From positions 2,480,001-2,544,000 of the forward strand of contig JBANDB010000002.1 in NCBI GenBank assembly GCA_037576215.1: a stretch of 64,000 bases of DNA, in the 5' to 3' direction. A program made the position numbers and the translations under genes. Of this stretch, positions 45,801 to 57,881 are shown one piece after another. Position 1 is the first letter of the stretch, and each line of letters begins with the position of its first letter. Below the pieces are notes generated by a model. It made no database searches. It worked only from the letters and a program-made list of their open reading frames with translations, and was not told where the DNA came from. This DNA is from Armillaria gallica (lineage: Eukaryota > Basidiomycota > Agaricomycetes > Agaricales > Physalacriaceae).

Positions 45801-46312
45801 TTAGCTAGCGTTGCTGACTTCTCCCTCAAGAATGAGGTAACAACAGTTCATGTGGCGGTTGTCTTCCAACGAATCCATGCTGCTGATAATATTCGACTCA
45901 CTATGTGATGCTCGGAATTTGACATAGTAACGGCATTTGCGTCCAGATGGTTTTGAGGCGTTAGCCCATGACACGAAATGATATGATTCGTCAGGCGTCC
46001 ATCGTGTATGCGCTACATTAAGTCTAAGATGCCAACTTTGAGACTGTATCTTGCCATCCACGTTGTACGAGAACCGATACCTTCTTATACGTTATTCTAA
46101 AGATAAGTGCGCATGTCTTCATGTTCGGGCGTTACTGTGAGTCTTATATCAGCATCAATTCTTCCATTAACGTTAACGTTGACTGGTACTATGATAAGAG
46201 CCTTGTTCTCCGTTAAATCGTTGTTAAATGCGGATCTAGAGGCTTCACCCGTTGCGTAGGGCTGACATTGAGAAAGAGAATGCTTTGAGAAGTCAATCAA
46301 GGGTAATTGCAC
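45801..46312 (-). CDS. Small hypothetical protein, upstream of P450 copy 1
   Basis: Two open stretches: 46312-46097 (LPLIDFSKHSLSQCQPYATG, then IIVPVNVNVNGRIDADIRLT before a GTAACG donor-like site) and 46061-45801 (YNVDGKIQSQSWHLRLNVAH, ending YLILEGEVSNAS). Beta-rich composition suggests one small folded protein. The intron joining them would have to run from about 46127 to an acceptor near 46085, and the phase did not resolve. Family unknown. Confidence 0.3.
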
Positions 46313-46932
46313 GATCTAGACATACGTGACGGTGGATTTCCTTCCTTAGTCTAGAGCCATTTTAACCTATCTCCATATATGTTCACCGTGTTTCCTCATA
46401 CCTGCCTGAATAGCACAAGAATGGCTTTGAATGCAGAAAATCGATATCATTGCGGTGAAGACTCTGAAGAGCCGAAGAGGGCTCGATACTCATGCTTGGG
46501 GGTCGCTACTGATAGTAACTGCTAGCGACCGGAGTTTGAACTGAGTTGAAGTTATGCCGGAATTTACCGTTTGGAGCGCGATGCCGTTGGTCTTGCAATT
46601 GCGCTGGCCACCTCCTCCTCTCTGCCAAAGTCAGAGATCTGTCTTTGAGTAATTACATTCTTATTTATAAGTCTGCCTCATTTCTAGGCCGTAGTTTTTA
46701 CTTTACCTTATTCATGAAATGATAGTACTGCTTCAGTGACTTAAAACTTTCAGTCTCATGAGAAGAAAGTTTTTTGATACCAGGTGCCCATTTACTGTAA
46801 AGTTCCCTCAAGCAAGATCTAAATTGAAGGTGCCGACAGCCAGTCGATGCTGAATGCTCCTACTGCGACAGCGAACACCGATAAAACACCGCGGCAGTGA
46901 GCCGCGTTTGTCTGAATATTCAAACTCCGGTC

Positions 46933-47303
46933 AGTAGCAACTTACTGTCTTCGATTGTAGTGTTGAAACCCTCAATACAGCGTTACTTCCCTCAGATTGA
47001 AACTGGTAGTAGCGTTACGCGTTACGTTTCAGCAAATAGGAAACTGTGGGTGGCATTAATTGAATATTGCTATTGTTCTACAATTCTGGTACTGGTACCG
47101 TTACTCGTACTCCAAGAAGAACAGGCCTTAGACAGATTTTTTTCTGATTTGATTAGCTTTTTTTCAAATTTATACATGTAACGCTTTCTAACTTGAAACT
47201 GACCACCGCGTTACACGTTACACATGCACTTTTGAGAAACGCAACCGGCCCTGCGTTACGCGTTACGTTTCAATAGTACAATCGAAGACAGTAGCTGCTA
47301 CGA
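46933..47303. mobile_element. MITE-like element with inverted termini and GCGTTAC repeats
   Basis: A perfect 17-bp inverted pair, TACTGTCTTCGATTGTA at 46943-46959 and its complement at 47277-47293, is extended imperfectly on both sides. Inside, the 20-mer GCGTTACGCGTTACGTTTCA occurs at 47012 and 47253 in direct orientation, with diverged GTTACACGTTAC and GTAACGC units elsewhere. No protein is encoded. No clear target-site duplication seen. Confidence 0.65.
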
Positions 47304-47592
47304 TTCGCAAAAAATTTACAAATTACCTACTTGCCCGAAGGGCCCGAATATTTTAGCGAATGTTTTATGCACATGAATTCAGAATAAGTTTGAATTAAAA
47401 ATTTGAGCAGTAGAAACCAAATGCCTCCCTTATGGCAAATGAATCCGCTACTGAACGGCAGGTCTGCCGCTTGATGTGGCTGTGCCTCGGGCATCAGAAA
47501 GGTGCACAAAGCGCCGTTTTTCACCACCCTTTCTGACTTTGGGTTTCTGACATTCAAAATCATTGTAGAATTTGCAGGTAGGTCTTCTGAAA

Positions 47593-47663
47593 CTTCCCTC
47601 CTTTCCCTTTTCTTTTTCTCTCTTTTTTCTTTTTCTTTTTCTTTTCTTTTTAATTTTTTCTCA
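47593..47663 (+). repeat. Polypyrimidine tract
   Basis: About 70 bases almost entirely C and T on the plus strand, mostly CTTTTT units. The lysine/arginine/glutamate-rich frame on the other strand is a composition artefact. Confidence 0.8.
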
Positions 47664-47929
47664 GACCGACCCACAAGCACCAGTAGCGCTAGCGAGCCCT
47701 GTACAGTGGCAGTGAAGAGGGAAGAAGCGTTGTCAAAGTGTTGTTTACTATTTGTGCCATCGGTCGGGCCGGCCCTCCCCAATAAATTCGGCATTCCTCC
47801 AATTCGTCGAATAATGCATATTGAACACCCATGCCAACCAATCATTAAAGTGCTGAAGAAACTAATTTAGGCGGTCATGCTTTAGAAATTCGAAGACAAC
47901 AGATTAAGCTCATCTCCCCAAGTTACGAG

Positions 47930-48851
47930 CTAGTCTTTAAATCTATCTCCCTCATCCTCTACGTATTTCAACTCCTCCCTGAACGCCAATTCTACCGCTT
48001 GTTCAACCGCATTGTATTCCTCCACAACGCTGCATCCCGACACAGCGTTGTCGTTGTAATCGTTCAAGTCGTAGTTGTAAATACACTGGTAGGTGGTTGA
48101 ATAATACGGATACCCATGTTGGCGTGAACGATACAATTCCCTGTGGTCCCTCTTCCAGAGTGACTCTCTCACACGTTGAATGAGAAGTGCTGTTTCCAAG
48201 CCGATCTTTCCCGCCTCTTCCAGGGAGACCGCACCTTCGCGCTTTACTAGATCCACGTATCCCGAAGAGATCCAATGCGCGACCGAGTACTTTCGGCCGA
48301 GAAGGATTCGGTCATCCGGAGAAACGTTACACAGACGCGGCGTCAAGTGCTCAATGGCATTGCTCCGCATGTCTCCCATTCGCCATAAACTGGATAGCCT
48401 GAGAATGGACATCCAACTATCAATGGATAATTCAGGCGGCTTCACTGTATCTCTATAAATTAGTAGTCAGTACGTTTCGTGTTGGTGTTGGCAGATGATA
48501 ACTCGCCTTGGGTAGAGAATTTGGAGGAGCCGTTCAAAATCGATTTTACTGATATTTTCTAACTTGATGGGCACATCATCACTGGAACCCTCGGGTTTGT
48601 TGCTACCTTGTGGTAGCGAGAGCATTGCATCGAAAATTTCCGATTTTCCCACTAGTTGGTATTTTGGTATTCGAAAGAGGGTGTCTTCAACCTACAAACG
48701 CGATGAGTAGGATACTGACTCATAATGCATATGATCCGACCTGAAGAATAATGGTGTCCCAATAATAGTCTAGACTACGACTGGGCGACGAAGCCATTGG
48801 CGATATAGTTGGAGGCTCTGCGAGGAGCTTGTAGCTGGAACCAGAAGACAT
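47930..48851 (-). CDS. BTB/POZ domain protein, copy 1
   Basis: Start at 48851 (MSSGSSYKLLAEPPTISPMA). Exon 1 ends DYYWDTIILQ; after an intron, VEDTLFRIPKYQLVGKSEIF gives the BTB core typical of Agaricomycete families, followed by IKLENISKIDFERLLQILYP. The next intron (48506-48453) starts with GC (GCGAGT). Both paralogues have a GT donor at the same codon, which supports it. The last exon reads LSIDSWMSILRLSSLWRMGD, RILLGRKYSVAHWISSGYVD and ALLIQRVRESLWKRDHRE, with a Tyr/Asn-rich insert, to a stop at 47930. BTB proteins often act as adaptors for cullin-3 ligases or as dimerisation modules; the function here is unknown. Confidence 0.85.
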
Positions 48852-49226
48852 GGTGGAGGCGTGTGAAGAAGTGACTCCTCCGATTGCATCTTGCATTCAA
48901 TCAAGTTACAATGCAACGAGGTAACAACGAGGCTGCCTTCGTGTAAGCACTGCTTCGAAACGTTGCAGTAGAAGCGCCTGCGTTATTTCCTCCGGCGTAC
49001 CGTGACCGTCTGAAAGAAGTTCTTCACAAAGTCGAGCCAAAAGAAGGCATAAGGTTTCCACTGGAAGGAGGAGTAGCTCTAGCTTGAGCATACCCGGGTA
49101 ATTCGACCTATTATTGTCAATAAATTTCAAAACATGACGGGTAATCCTGTTTTTCATGCACGAATCAGATTCCCCTCGGAATCCGGAACTGAAGACAAAT
49201 AGTTATTACCTATCTCGCAATACAAG

Positions 49227-50082
49227 CTACTCATTGAACAACGCTCCATCGGCTTCAATGATCTCCAGCTCCTTCTTGAACGTCTTCTCTACTGCATTCT
49301 TCACCTTGTCTCGGTCAAATGATGGCTCAGTATCGTTACTTTGATAGTAGAAGCGATTATTGGACTGTTCAACCTTGTAAGCGGTCCTGAGAAACGTTTC
49401 TCGTACACGTTGAATCTGAAGTGCGGTTTCCAAGCCAATTTTTTCCGCCTCCTCTTCCGACACCATCTCTATGCGGTGCACTAGATCGGTGGATCCGGGA
49501 GGAGGCTATTGGGCCACCGAGTACTTTCTGCCAAGAATGACTCAATCCACTGGATCTATCTTCCACAGAAGTGTCGTCAAGCGGGAGATGGCGATGTTTC
49601 GCGTGTCTGTGAGCCTCCTTAGGCAGGATAGCCTTATAACAGAGAGCCATGCATCCGTGGATAGATGGGGTTGTTTCTGCGCGTCTCTGTGACCTTCCTG
49701 TCAGTATAATATCTGGAGTTCAACGAAAAGGTTTTGTTACCCACATTGGGTGAAGGACCTGTAGAAGGCGTTCAAAGTCGACTTTGCTGATACCCAAGAG
49801 CTTGATGGGCCGATCGTCACTGAAACCCTCAGGCTCGTTGCTCCCTTGCGGCATAGCCAACATCGACCTGAAGGCCTCTGATCTTCCCATCAAGTGGTGC
49901 TTTGGAAATCGGAAGAGGTTATCTTCGACCTATGAATGAAATGCATGGGACTTTCTATCGTGCCATCGAAGGCGGGGGTTTACCTGAACAGTAATATTTT
50001 CCCAGTAATGGCTCTCGCTGCGACTGGGCGACTGGGACATCGGCTGAACAACTAGCGGCTCTTCAAGGTGGTCGTATCCCAT
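49227..50082 (-). pseudogene. BTB/POZ domain protein, copy 2, two stop codons
   Basis: Very close to copy 3 at 55359. It starts MGYDHLEEPLVVQPMSQSPS, with BTB core VEDNLFRFPKHHLMGRSEAF and GISKVDFERLLQVLHP. In the last exon a TGA at 49544-49542 replaces the Arg of copy 3 in DPVDRVILG, and a TAG at 49508-49506 replaces the Trp of SVAQWLSSG. A run of changes follows (PPPGST instead of SSGFM). The rest of the frame, LVHRIEMVSEEEAEKIGLET to the end GALFNE, is open. The CGA-to-TGA change fits CpG deamination. A protein cut after the BTB core could still be produced. Confidence 0.85.
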
Positions 50083-50562
50083 GGCTGAAGGTTCGCAGAA
50101 CGACTTCGAGTATATAAAAAGATCATGGGACATGATAATTTGTCACTTGTATACCTCGGCTTCTATTGGGGTAAGCGTCTATGAGATTTTCGCCGGATCC
50201 ATCAGAGCTAAAATTGCTTACCCTGTCACTGGGTCATCCAACCAGCAAACAACGGCGCTTTTCATCGAGACCGTCACAAGCAGCGAGATAAGTGCCTGAC
50301 AGCATCGCTAACTCCGCCATTTACATTGTAGCCATGTCGAGAAGTTGCGCTCGACCATGAGCAGAGTTGTACACCCCTCCCCCGAATCCTTCGGCTTCCA
50401 GCCCAGACCCATCTCTGAATCGTGTCCACGCCAGCTTTCATTCACCGCTCAAGACAGTCGTGAAAAAAACGTCGGAGTCTATATCACATTGTTTCAAGGG
50501 AGATCCCATTACAAACCTGGAAGAAAAGTCTTCGCTAAGTAAGTACATTGAGACATGTCAGT
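50083..50562. other. Spacer, no supported gene
   Basis: Lies between the BTB copy 2 start and the 3' end of P450 copy 2. It contains short frames only. Confidence 0.5.
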
Positions 50563-53500
50563 TAATCAAAGATATCAGTCGCATATCTTCCTTGCGTAAT
50601 ATGCTGGAATCTTTCTACGGCTTGGTCTTGATCGAGTCCGTGTTGAATTCGTAAAATTTCAACCAACATATTCTTGATCCCTTTCGCAACTTGTCCAGAA
50701 CCACAGGTGAAGAACTAATTGAAAGGCATCGGTAGTAGTCCTTTTGGCGAACCAGAAAGCATAGAACTAACCTTGGCTCCAGCGTGATAGGCGTCGTTAA
50801 CCGCCTCGCGATCATGCCACACCCGACTACATCAATGTCAATACAAGCGCACTGATACAGAAAGTAAGGACTTACTCTTGAACATATTGACTGTCCCCCG
50901 ACAATGCGCCCACCCTCGAAAAAGCAGGATGTACCTCCACAACTCCCAATTTCTCCCACTCCTTCAAATCACTCTCTCCATACAGATAGTCCACCTCTGG
51001 ATTCCTGCAGCCATAGAACAAGATTGCCTTCCCTACATCTCTACCAGATATCTTTTGCATAGCTCTCTCTTGCATGAATCCACGCATCGGTGCAATCCCA
51101 GAGCCCGCACAGAACATCACAATAGGAACCGTCGTTTCTGACGGTAGGCGAAACAACGGGGAACAGTTTCTGACCACCATTCGAACCCGTTCCCCAGGAA
51201 CAAGACTGGAGAGGTAGTTCGAAGCCACTCCAAGAAATGCTATCTCTCCTCCGGAGCGTGAAGGAGAGTCAATGACACTCACGGTCAGCGTGACACGCTG
51301 TGGGTTCCAGAGGGGAGAGGAGGAGATCGAGTACTGACGCACGCGCATAGGCGGAAGCATCTGAAGAAAGTCCCCAAGGGAAACCGACACCGATGGAAAC
51401 TTCTCGAGGATATCGAGCACGCTGAGCCGTTTCGCTATCACCTCGTCGTCATAAGAGGCCTTGAGTCCTTGTAGAGATGAAATGGTAGCTTCGTCAGATG
51501 AAGCCGAGATGATATTGTCAATGTCTTTGTTTGTCGCCGGTTGTGAAAGCTCCACATAGCCGCTCAGGATCTCGAATAAAGCAACAGGCTTTCCGACAGG
51601 TAACGAAGTAGGATTCGTCGACGATATGATAACCTGGAAGTCAAGCATGTTAGCAGAGATCCAACATCGCTACCTGGTTTGGCACGTACATGCTGGTTTT
51701 TCACAATACCAAAATAAGACAACACACGAGTGATATCCCGCGTCGGATTGTGGGGGAGACTGGAACAAAACATCAGTAGGACTTAAGAAGGGAAAGCGGG
51801 TTTAGTTTACATCGCTAAATAATCGCCAGCGTTGTAGTTCATCCGTGGCGGGAGCTCAAACTCTAGGTGCCTCTTCACAGGATGTCCGGTCGGAGTGAGG
51901 ACCTTGTTTTCAACCAGACGACCGAGGGCTGTATCAGGCTGACGAAGGCTCTCGGCTCTCTCGTCTCCGGCGTCGATGACCTTCACATCAATGACCGAAA
52001 CGCTTGCAGCTGTCTTGGTGGTGGAATACTCCTACCCGTTGATTCAGAACATGCTCGTAAGGGAGAGGCATTGAGATTCGTTACCTTGGACAAAGTCTTC
52101 CACAGTTTGGCTTGGTACTCATCGAAGACTTGGAAGAAATTTCCTAGACTTGCATCGCCTTCTCCTCGCTCAAGCAGTCGCCTGCCACCATGCTTCTCAA
52201 TAAGTTCATCACACAGTTTTGGTATTTTTTGATACGTCTGAACCCAGTCGGAGTTGCCGCATCCAAAAACGGTGAAGCTGACACCTCGAAGCTCGTCTCC
52301 TTGGAGATTACTTAACCAGTCAACGAACCGAGTTGCATTATCCGCGGGTTCACCTAATGCTAGTCAATATTAATAGCATAACAGACGAGAAGCTACCAGC
52401 CTTCGAAGGATGCGGTAACAATGATGATAGGGCCATTTGTCGGTAATTGACCAGTAATCGAATCTAGAGTTCCAATTTTGGCAGCGAAGCCTGAAAAAAT
52501 GGTTAGCATTCATTATTCGTCGCTCCATTTGGCACTGACTATACGTCGCAGCCTCGCTAGCAATCCTTTGGGCAAAGGCTTCTGAGGTCCCCGTATTGGA
52601 TCCGTACAGGACGTAAAGTGGCGCTTTACTATCAGCTGGACCCGTGATGTGAGGATGGGGAGTGACGTCTGGACCATCATAGGCTCTCTTGATACCAACG
52701 GCAGATACTGAAGAAATATGAGGCCCATTGATGCGTAGCTTTGCGTATATTTTAAGATCCTTTGGCTTGATGGTGAGAGATTGGCTTATCTGAAGCGTGT
52801 ACGAAGGGTCGGCGAACGATAGGTCGAACTTTTGAATGACAGATGTGAGTACTAACATGACCTCCTGCCATGCGAAAGGACGCCCGATACATCCTCTCAA
52901 ACCAAAACCAAACTGATAGAAACACTAAGAATAAAATGAAAGATTAAATGCGAAGCTGCTTACCGGTTGCCATGCGTTCGGCTATTTAATCACAGCGTAA
53001 ACTTATAAAAATAGAGCAATGAGTGGAAAACCCACCGGCAAGGCTTCAAACTTCCCATCCATCATTCTTTCTGGGCGGAATTCCTCCGCCTAAACAGTGC
53101 GTTAAAGATAATCCGAAAACAAAGACAGAGGTCTCGTTACTTACATCTTCTCCCCATACTTTGGGGTCTCTATGCATAAGAACTGCTTGGATGACAATGG
53201 AACTACCAGCCTTAACGAAATATTTTCCACCTCCCAAAGTGGTATCTTCAATGGGTGCTACTGTCCGTGAAGGCGCTGTTGGTCCTAAGCGAAGGGACTC
53301 CCGCATCACAGCTTAGTTCCAAAGCATTGGTGACTCTCCTTGAGCAACAGAATTCATGGCTTACCGATAAGATAAGGCAGTTTATCGAAATCTTCGACTT
53401 CGAGAGGGCGTCCTCCCAAGACCTCGTCGATCTCGGCTCGGAGCTTTCTCATTTTATCCGGATTTTTCAGCAAGTAGTAGATCGTGAAAGTCAGCATTCC

Positions 53501-54876
53501 TGTCGGGACAAGATGAGAAACCAAAACCGAAAAACTGGACTGCCGCATTTACCTGATGACGTTTCATGTCCTGCAAACCGGGTCAGCTAAATTACAGTCA
53601 CGATGTACGAGGGAGCACACCTACCTGCAATCAGGAACGTCAGAAGCTAAGGGCTCAGTCAGCCATAGTGGGTACTGGAATAAACCATCCACACACATTG
53701 TGGCCGATGCTTTCCTCTGAAAGTCCCTGACCGGTCTTGGGGTCCTTCGCGTTCAGCATGAGGTCAAGCAAGTCTTTCTTATCGATAGGATTTTGCTTGC
53801 GGTCAGCAATGACTGAGACAAGTTATAACAGAACAATAAGGGTCGGGTCAACATAGGACGTACTGGTGTTTGCTAGTTCTCGCATGATCTGCTGGTCGCT
53901 TTCATATTTAGCCGTCGTGGAATGCATCAGAGCCTGAACAAGATGGGGCCGTCTGGAGCGAAGAAAGCTTTCCTTCAGAAAATCGACCATAGACTTGACA
54001 AAAGGCGGTTGGGTTTCCTGTGTAATCTGGTGTGACCGTGTTGACCGTAGTACGACTGATAAGTCTTACGGTATAGAAAGAATTCAGTCTGGTTGGGATA
54101 TCAGCAACAATTTACATGAAATAGGATTTAGATCGCACCGATAAGACATCGAACAGTACGCGATTGTATCTAGAGCAACTCGAGTAAAGTCGGCGGAAGG
54201 ATCGATGGCTCCATTTGGTCCAAAACTTTTGGGAAAAGTAAGCAACCGAAAGCCCATCCACATGCAATGACCAACCGTTCCCACTAGACATGCAGACACT
54301 TTAGTCGACGAAGAAGACGACGGACAAGGAGGCTAACCTTAAGAAGTAGCTGACCGCAAATATCCTTCATGTCATCTAACATGCCACGCACGGATATCGT
54401 ACCGAATGCAGGCATCAAGATACGGTCTAGAAATGATGATTGGCATAAACGTGACGGGAATGAGGACCTCTACATACGAGCGATACCCCAATTTGATTCA
54501 TCACCCAAAGCCTGGAAAATGTCGTCAGTCACCGACAACTTGAGCCAGATGCAGGGACGCATTACGGTGAATAGACCATCGCCAACGAGGTTGCGAACTT
54601 CATACAATGAGGGCGTGAAGCTCTTCATAAACCTCTTGTCATCTGATACCTCATTCGCTAGGGCATGCGAATTGATGCTTATCATTTTTCGTCCACCTGT
54701 AGGCGGTCAGTACATCCCCAAACTAGGTGGGTATACCTACCTAAGAGACCAAGCTGGTAGATCTCGCCGTACGTCTTGGCAAGAAGGATAAAAGATTGGA
54801 TTGGTACATTTCTGTCTAAGTCACGAGTATTTCCAAGGAAAGGGACCGTCGGCGGCTGGGGTATGGGAGTCGACAT
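50563..54876 (-). CDS. Self-sufficient cytochrome P450-reductase fusion (CYP505/P450foxy type), copy 2
   Basis: Tandem paralogue of 41234-45567 in the same orientation, starting MSTPIPQPPTVPFLGNTRDL. All the domains seen in copy 1 are present: SFTPSLYEVRNLVGDGLFT, DFTRVALDTIAYC, AGHETSS with the 18-nt exon at 53570-53553, MRESLRLGPTAPSR, heme loop FGFGLRGCIGRPF, FMN loop YGSNTGTSEAFAQRIA, RQYSISSSP, MFCAGSGIAPMRGF and the end ATDIFD. Differences cluster in the P450 half (for example KAGSSIVIQAVLMHRDP against KAGTSLTIQTYVMHRDP) while the reductase half is almost unchanged. That fits diverging substrate range with a conserved electron-transfer part, or recent gene conversion in the 3' half. I found no break. 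Confidence 0.9.
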
Positions 54877-55358
54877 TGTAGCATGAGGATTCAACCTTAG
54901 GATCCATGGCCGTTTATATAGCGAGATGTAAGATCCGGAGTTTCTTATGGACCGCCATTGGGGTTCTCATCAAGATTACTTACGTGTTCGCTCATTTCCG
55001 CGGCGATTTCGTGGTTTAGAAGGCTAAAGATACGTTAGTTAGTCGCGTTTGCGATACATGTAACCCTTTTCGACACACACTTTATTTGAGAATGTCCCCG
55101 CGATTCGACTGGATGCAGACCTTCGTGTCAGTCAGTCTAACAGTAAGGATATGGTGGGAACAATCTGTACCTGGCTTCCACTTCTTTTCTTCGTAAACAT
55201 TGTACTCGTGACTCGTAAGTTAATCTGAGGGGTCGGTTCGAGCTTCAGCTTTATTGCGTTATTTGCCCAGCGTGCATTCCTGTATTTTCATGCCCGAATT
55301 AGATTTCCCCTCAGACCACAGATCGAAGACAGTACTTATTACCTATCTCACATACCAG
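54877..55358. other. Spacer upstream of P450 copy 2
   Basis: Holds the promoter of P450 copy 2. From about 55280 the sequence matches the 3' flank of BTB copy 2 at ~49140-49226, so the BTB duplication includes its terminator region. Confidence 0.5.
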
Positions 55359-56210
55359 CTACTCATTGAACGAAGCTCCATCGGCTTCAGTGTCCTCCAG
55401 TTCCTTTTTGAACGTCTTCTCTACCGCATTCTTCACCTTATCTCGGTCATATGATGGCTCAGTGGCGTTGCCTTGATAGGAATATCGATTATTAGACTGT
55501 TCAATCTTGTAGGCGGGCCTAAGAAACGTTTCTCGAACGCGTTGAATCTGGAGTGCGGTGTCCAAGCCAATTTTTTCCGCCTCCTCTTCCGACACCATTT
55601 CTACGCGATGCACCAGATCCATAAAGCCGGAAGAAAGCCATTGCGCCACCGAGTACCTTCTGCCCAGGATAACTCGATCCACTGGATCTATCTTCCACAT
55701 AAGCGTTGTCAAGCCGGAAATGGCGATGTTTCGCGTGTCTGCCAACCGCCATAGGCCGGATAATTTTAAAACGGAAAGCCATGCGTCCATGGATAATTGT
55801 GGTTGTTTCTGCGCGTCTCTTCAATCCGATTGTCAGCATATTTGGTGTTCAACTAAAGAGCTTTGCTACTCACATTGGGTGGAGGACCTGTAGAAGGCGT
55901 TCAAACTCAATTTTACTGACACCCCAGAGCTTGATGGGATGGTCGTCACTGACACCCTCTGGTTCACTTTTACCTTGCGGCATAGACAACATCGATCTGA
56001 AGACCTCTGATTTTCTCATCAAGTGATGCTTTGGAAATCGGAAGAGGGTGTCTTCGACCTATGAATGAGTATGGGGCCCGTCTCATGCTGCGTTCGAAGA
56101 TGAAGGCTTACCTGTACAACAATATTCTCCCAGTAATAGCTCTCGCTGCGACTGAATGACTGCGACATTGGCTGTACAACTAGCGGCTCTTCAAGTTGTT
56201 CGTACCCCAT
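55359..56210 (-). CDS. BTB/POZ domain protein, copy 3, intact
   Basis: Start at 56210 (MGYEQLEEPLVVQPMSQSFS). Exon 1 ends YYWENIVVQ. Exon 2 carries VEDTLFRFPKHHLMRKSEVF and GVSKIEFERLLQVLHP and ends at a GTGAGT donor. Exon 3 begins after TTGAAG and reads DAQKQPQLSMDAWLSVLKL, DPVDRVILGRRYSVAQWLSS and EEEAEKIGLDTALQIQRVRE, ending ADGASFNE. Intron positions match copies 1 and 2. Its position upstream of P450 copy 2 mirrors that of BTB copy 1 relative to P450 copy 1. Function unknown; likely an adaptor or dimerisation protein. Confidence 0.88.
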
Positions 56211-56814
56211 GGCTGAAAGTTCGCAGAATGACTTGAGTATAAGAAGATCATGGGAACATTATAGCGGCATTTATAGCCTGTACGATGGGCTTCTGTATCC
56301 GGATCCGACATACAAGACACGGAATGCGCCAGCAAGACAAGCGCCTAAACATCATTGACTCTGCCGATCCGACGAGCCGGGGAGGACACGCAAACATGAC
56401 CAAGACGCGTCCGGCGCGACGAGTGTACTAGTGAACGATGTTGATACCGTTCGCAGACGTTGAGGGATGCATATTTGGATTATCGTAGGCACCTAGAGCA
56501 GCACCTCTGGTCCACGGGCCTCCTGCAAAGCTCAGAGGGGTATGTGATAGCACGATTCCAGGCGCACCAATTTTATTTTCTTTCGAAGAACCCCATCTCT
56601 ATACGTATTTCTTCACGCCGTTTCTGAACGAGTCTTGGCCGCCTTGGCAAGGTGAAAGTGCAGCAAAATGAACGGCAATAAGGCTTGGCCATGGAAGAGA
56701 GAAAAGAAGCACCAAGAAGGACTCTGATCTGTACCACCATGTCCAATGAAAATCCGGTATGTCCTTCTGCTTCATTGAGCCTTCAGTCCTCATTTCTTTC
56801 TCTAGCATGCAATG

Positions 56815-57356
56815 ACAGAACCTGCTACGTTGCCTCTAGAGCTGTTTGAAGATATCTGCTTGCCTCAAGCTGCAGGACGTCAAGGACAGTGAACGTGGCC
56901 GATATCGTTGAAAGTGATTGGGTACTAGGTCACATCTGCCGCTCCTGGAGACCTATATCCACGCTGCTCTCTGCACTTGTTCATCCAAGAGACATGATCC
57001 TCCCCCGGCCCCAAGCATCTCATGGCCAAGCTTGACGTCGTCCTTCTTCATTCTAAGAACGCGCCTCTGGCGTTTTGGACGTCTTTTGGTCCCAGGGAGG
57101 ATAACTATATGCGCGTTGCAATAGCCAGACTTGTTGCAGAGTTGCCTTGATGGCGTTCACATTGCACGCGGATATCCAACAAACAATGCTTCCTGCGCCG
57201 CTTGATCGCTCCTCGGTCCTCTCTCGAAAGCTTCTCGCTCAACGTCACCCTATCCTTGTACATATTATGGCAACTGAGGCTCGCGCCGGCATTCAATACC
57301 TAACGATCCCGTCTCTTACTATCTATCTCGCCTGCCACAAGGCTATCAATGAATGA
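56815..57356 (+). pseudogene. F-box gene relic
   Basis: MTEPATLPLELFEDIC resembles an F-box start. Then, in another frame, DWVLGHICRSWRPISTLLSA shows the typical basidiomycete F-box follow-on. Then KNAPLAFWTSFGPREDNYMR, and RSSLESFSLNVTLSLYILWQ after a stop. The order is right for an F-box protein but frames change at least three times. Not one of the 11-20 kb F-box subfamily. The rest of 56211-57881 shows nothing supported. Confidence 0.5.
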
Positions 57357-57881
57357 ACTCGACAACGTGTCTCAGTTTTTTCGTCGTTCAGGCTGTTTGA
57401 GCGTAGAGACGAGGAGCAGCAGGACTAGAATGTGAGAGCAGGAGAAATACAAGTATTCTTCATATACACTTGTATGTGTTTCTTCGATATGGAAGTATTC
57501 CACCACTGACTTTGTGGCTAGCATGCATTAGCAGTTTTCCATATCTGTTCTACGGGCGATACTTTCAAATGATGATCATGGTCCATGAATATCGCTCAGG
57601 TGTTTCTGCATAGATTTACCGGCTTGCTTAGGAGTATACAGAGAAGCATAGTTGTGGACCTACCCCAACTAATTAGAGCTGGTCCGCTCGTTGACTTATA
57701 CCTGATATGGACTAGCTCCTGGTCGTGTTCGCTCTCCCGTTCAGTAAAGCACAGAAGGAGGGAACTGAAAGACGGGCGGAACCCGAAGTTGCGTTTGGTG
57801 GTAAGCTCTAGCTATTGATCTTCATTCGCCAATGTTGATTGTGTTTTAGAACTATGCTAGAACAAAAGAAGTAACGTATAA

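Noticed and set aside
47327..47845. Minus-strand ORF of 172 codons with a Lys/Arg/Glu-rich middle
   Set aside because: The charged stretch is the complement of a polypyrimidine tract; the flanks show no motif.
48906..49157. 83-codon minus-strand ORF with Leu-rich helix
   Set aside because: It falls in the 3' flank of BTB copy 2, has no motif, and I saw no equivalent at the copy 3 flank.
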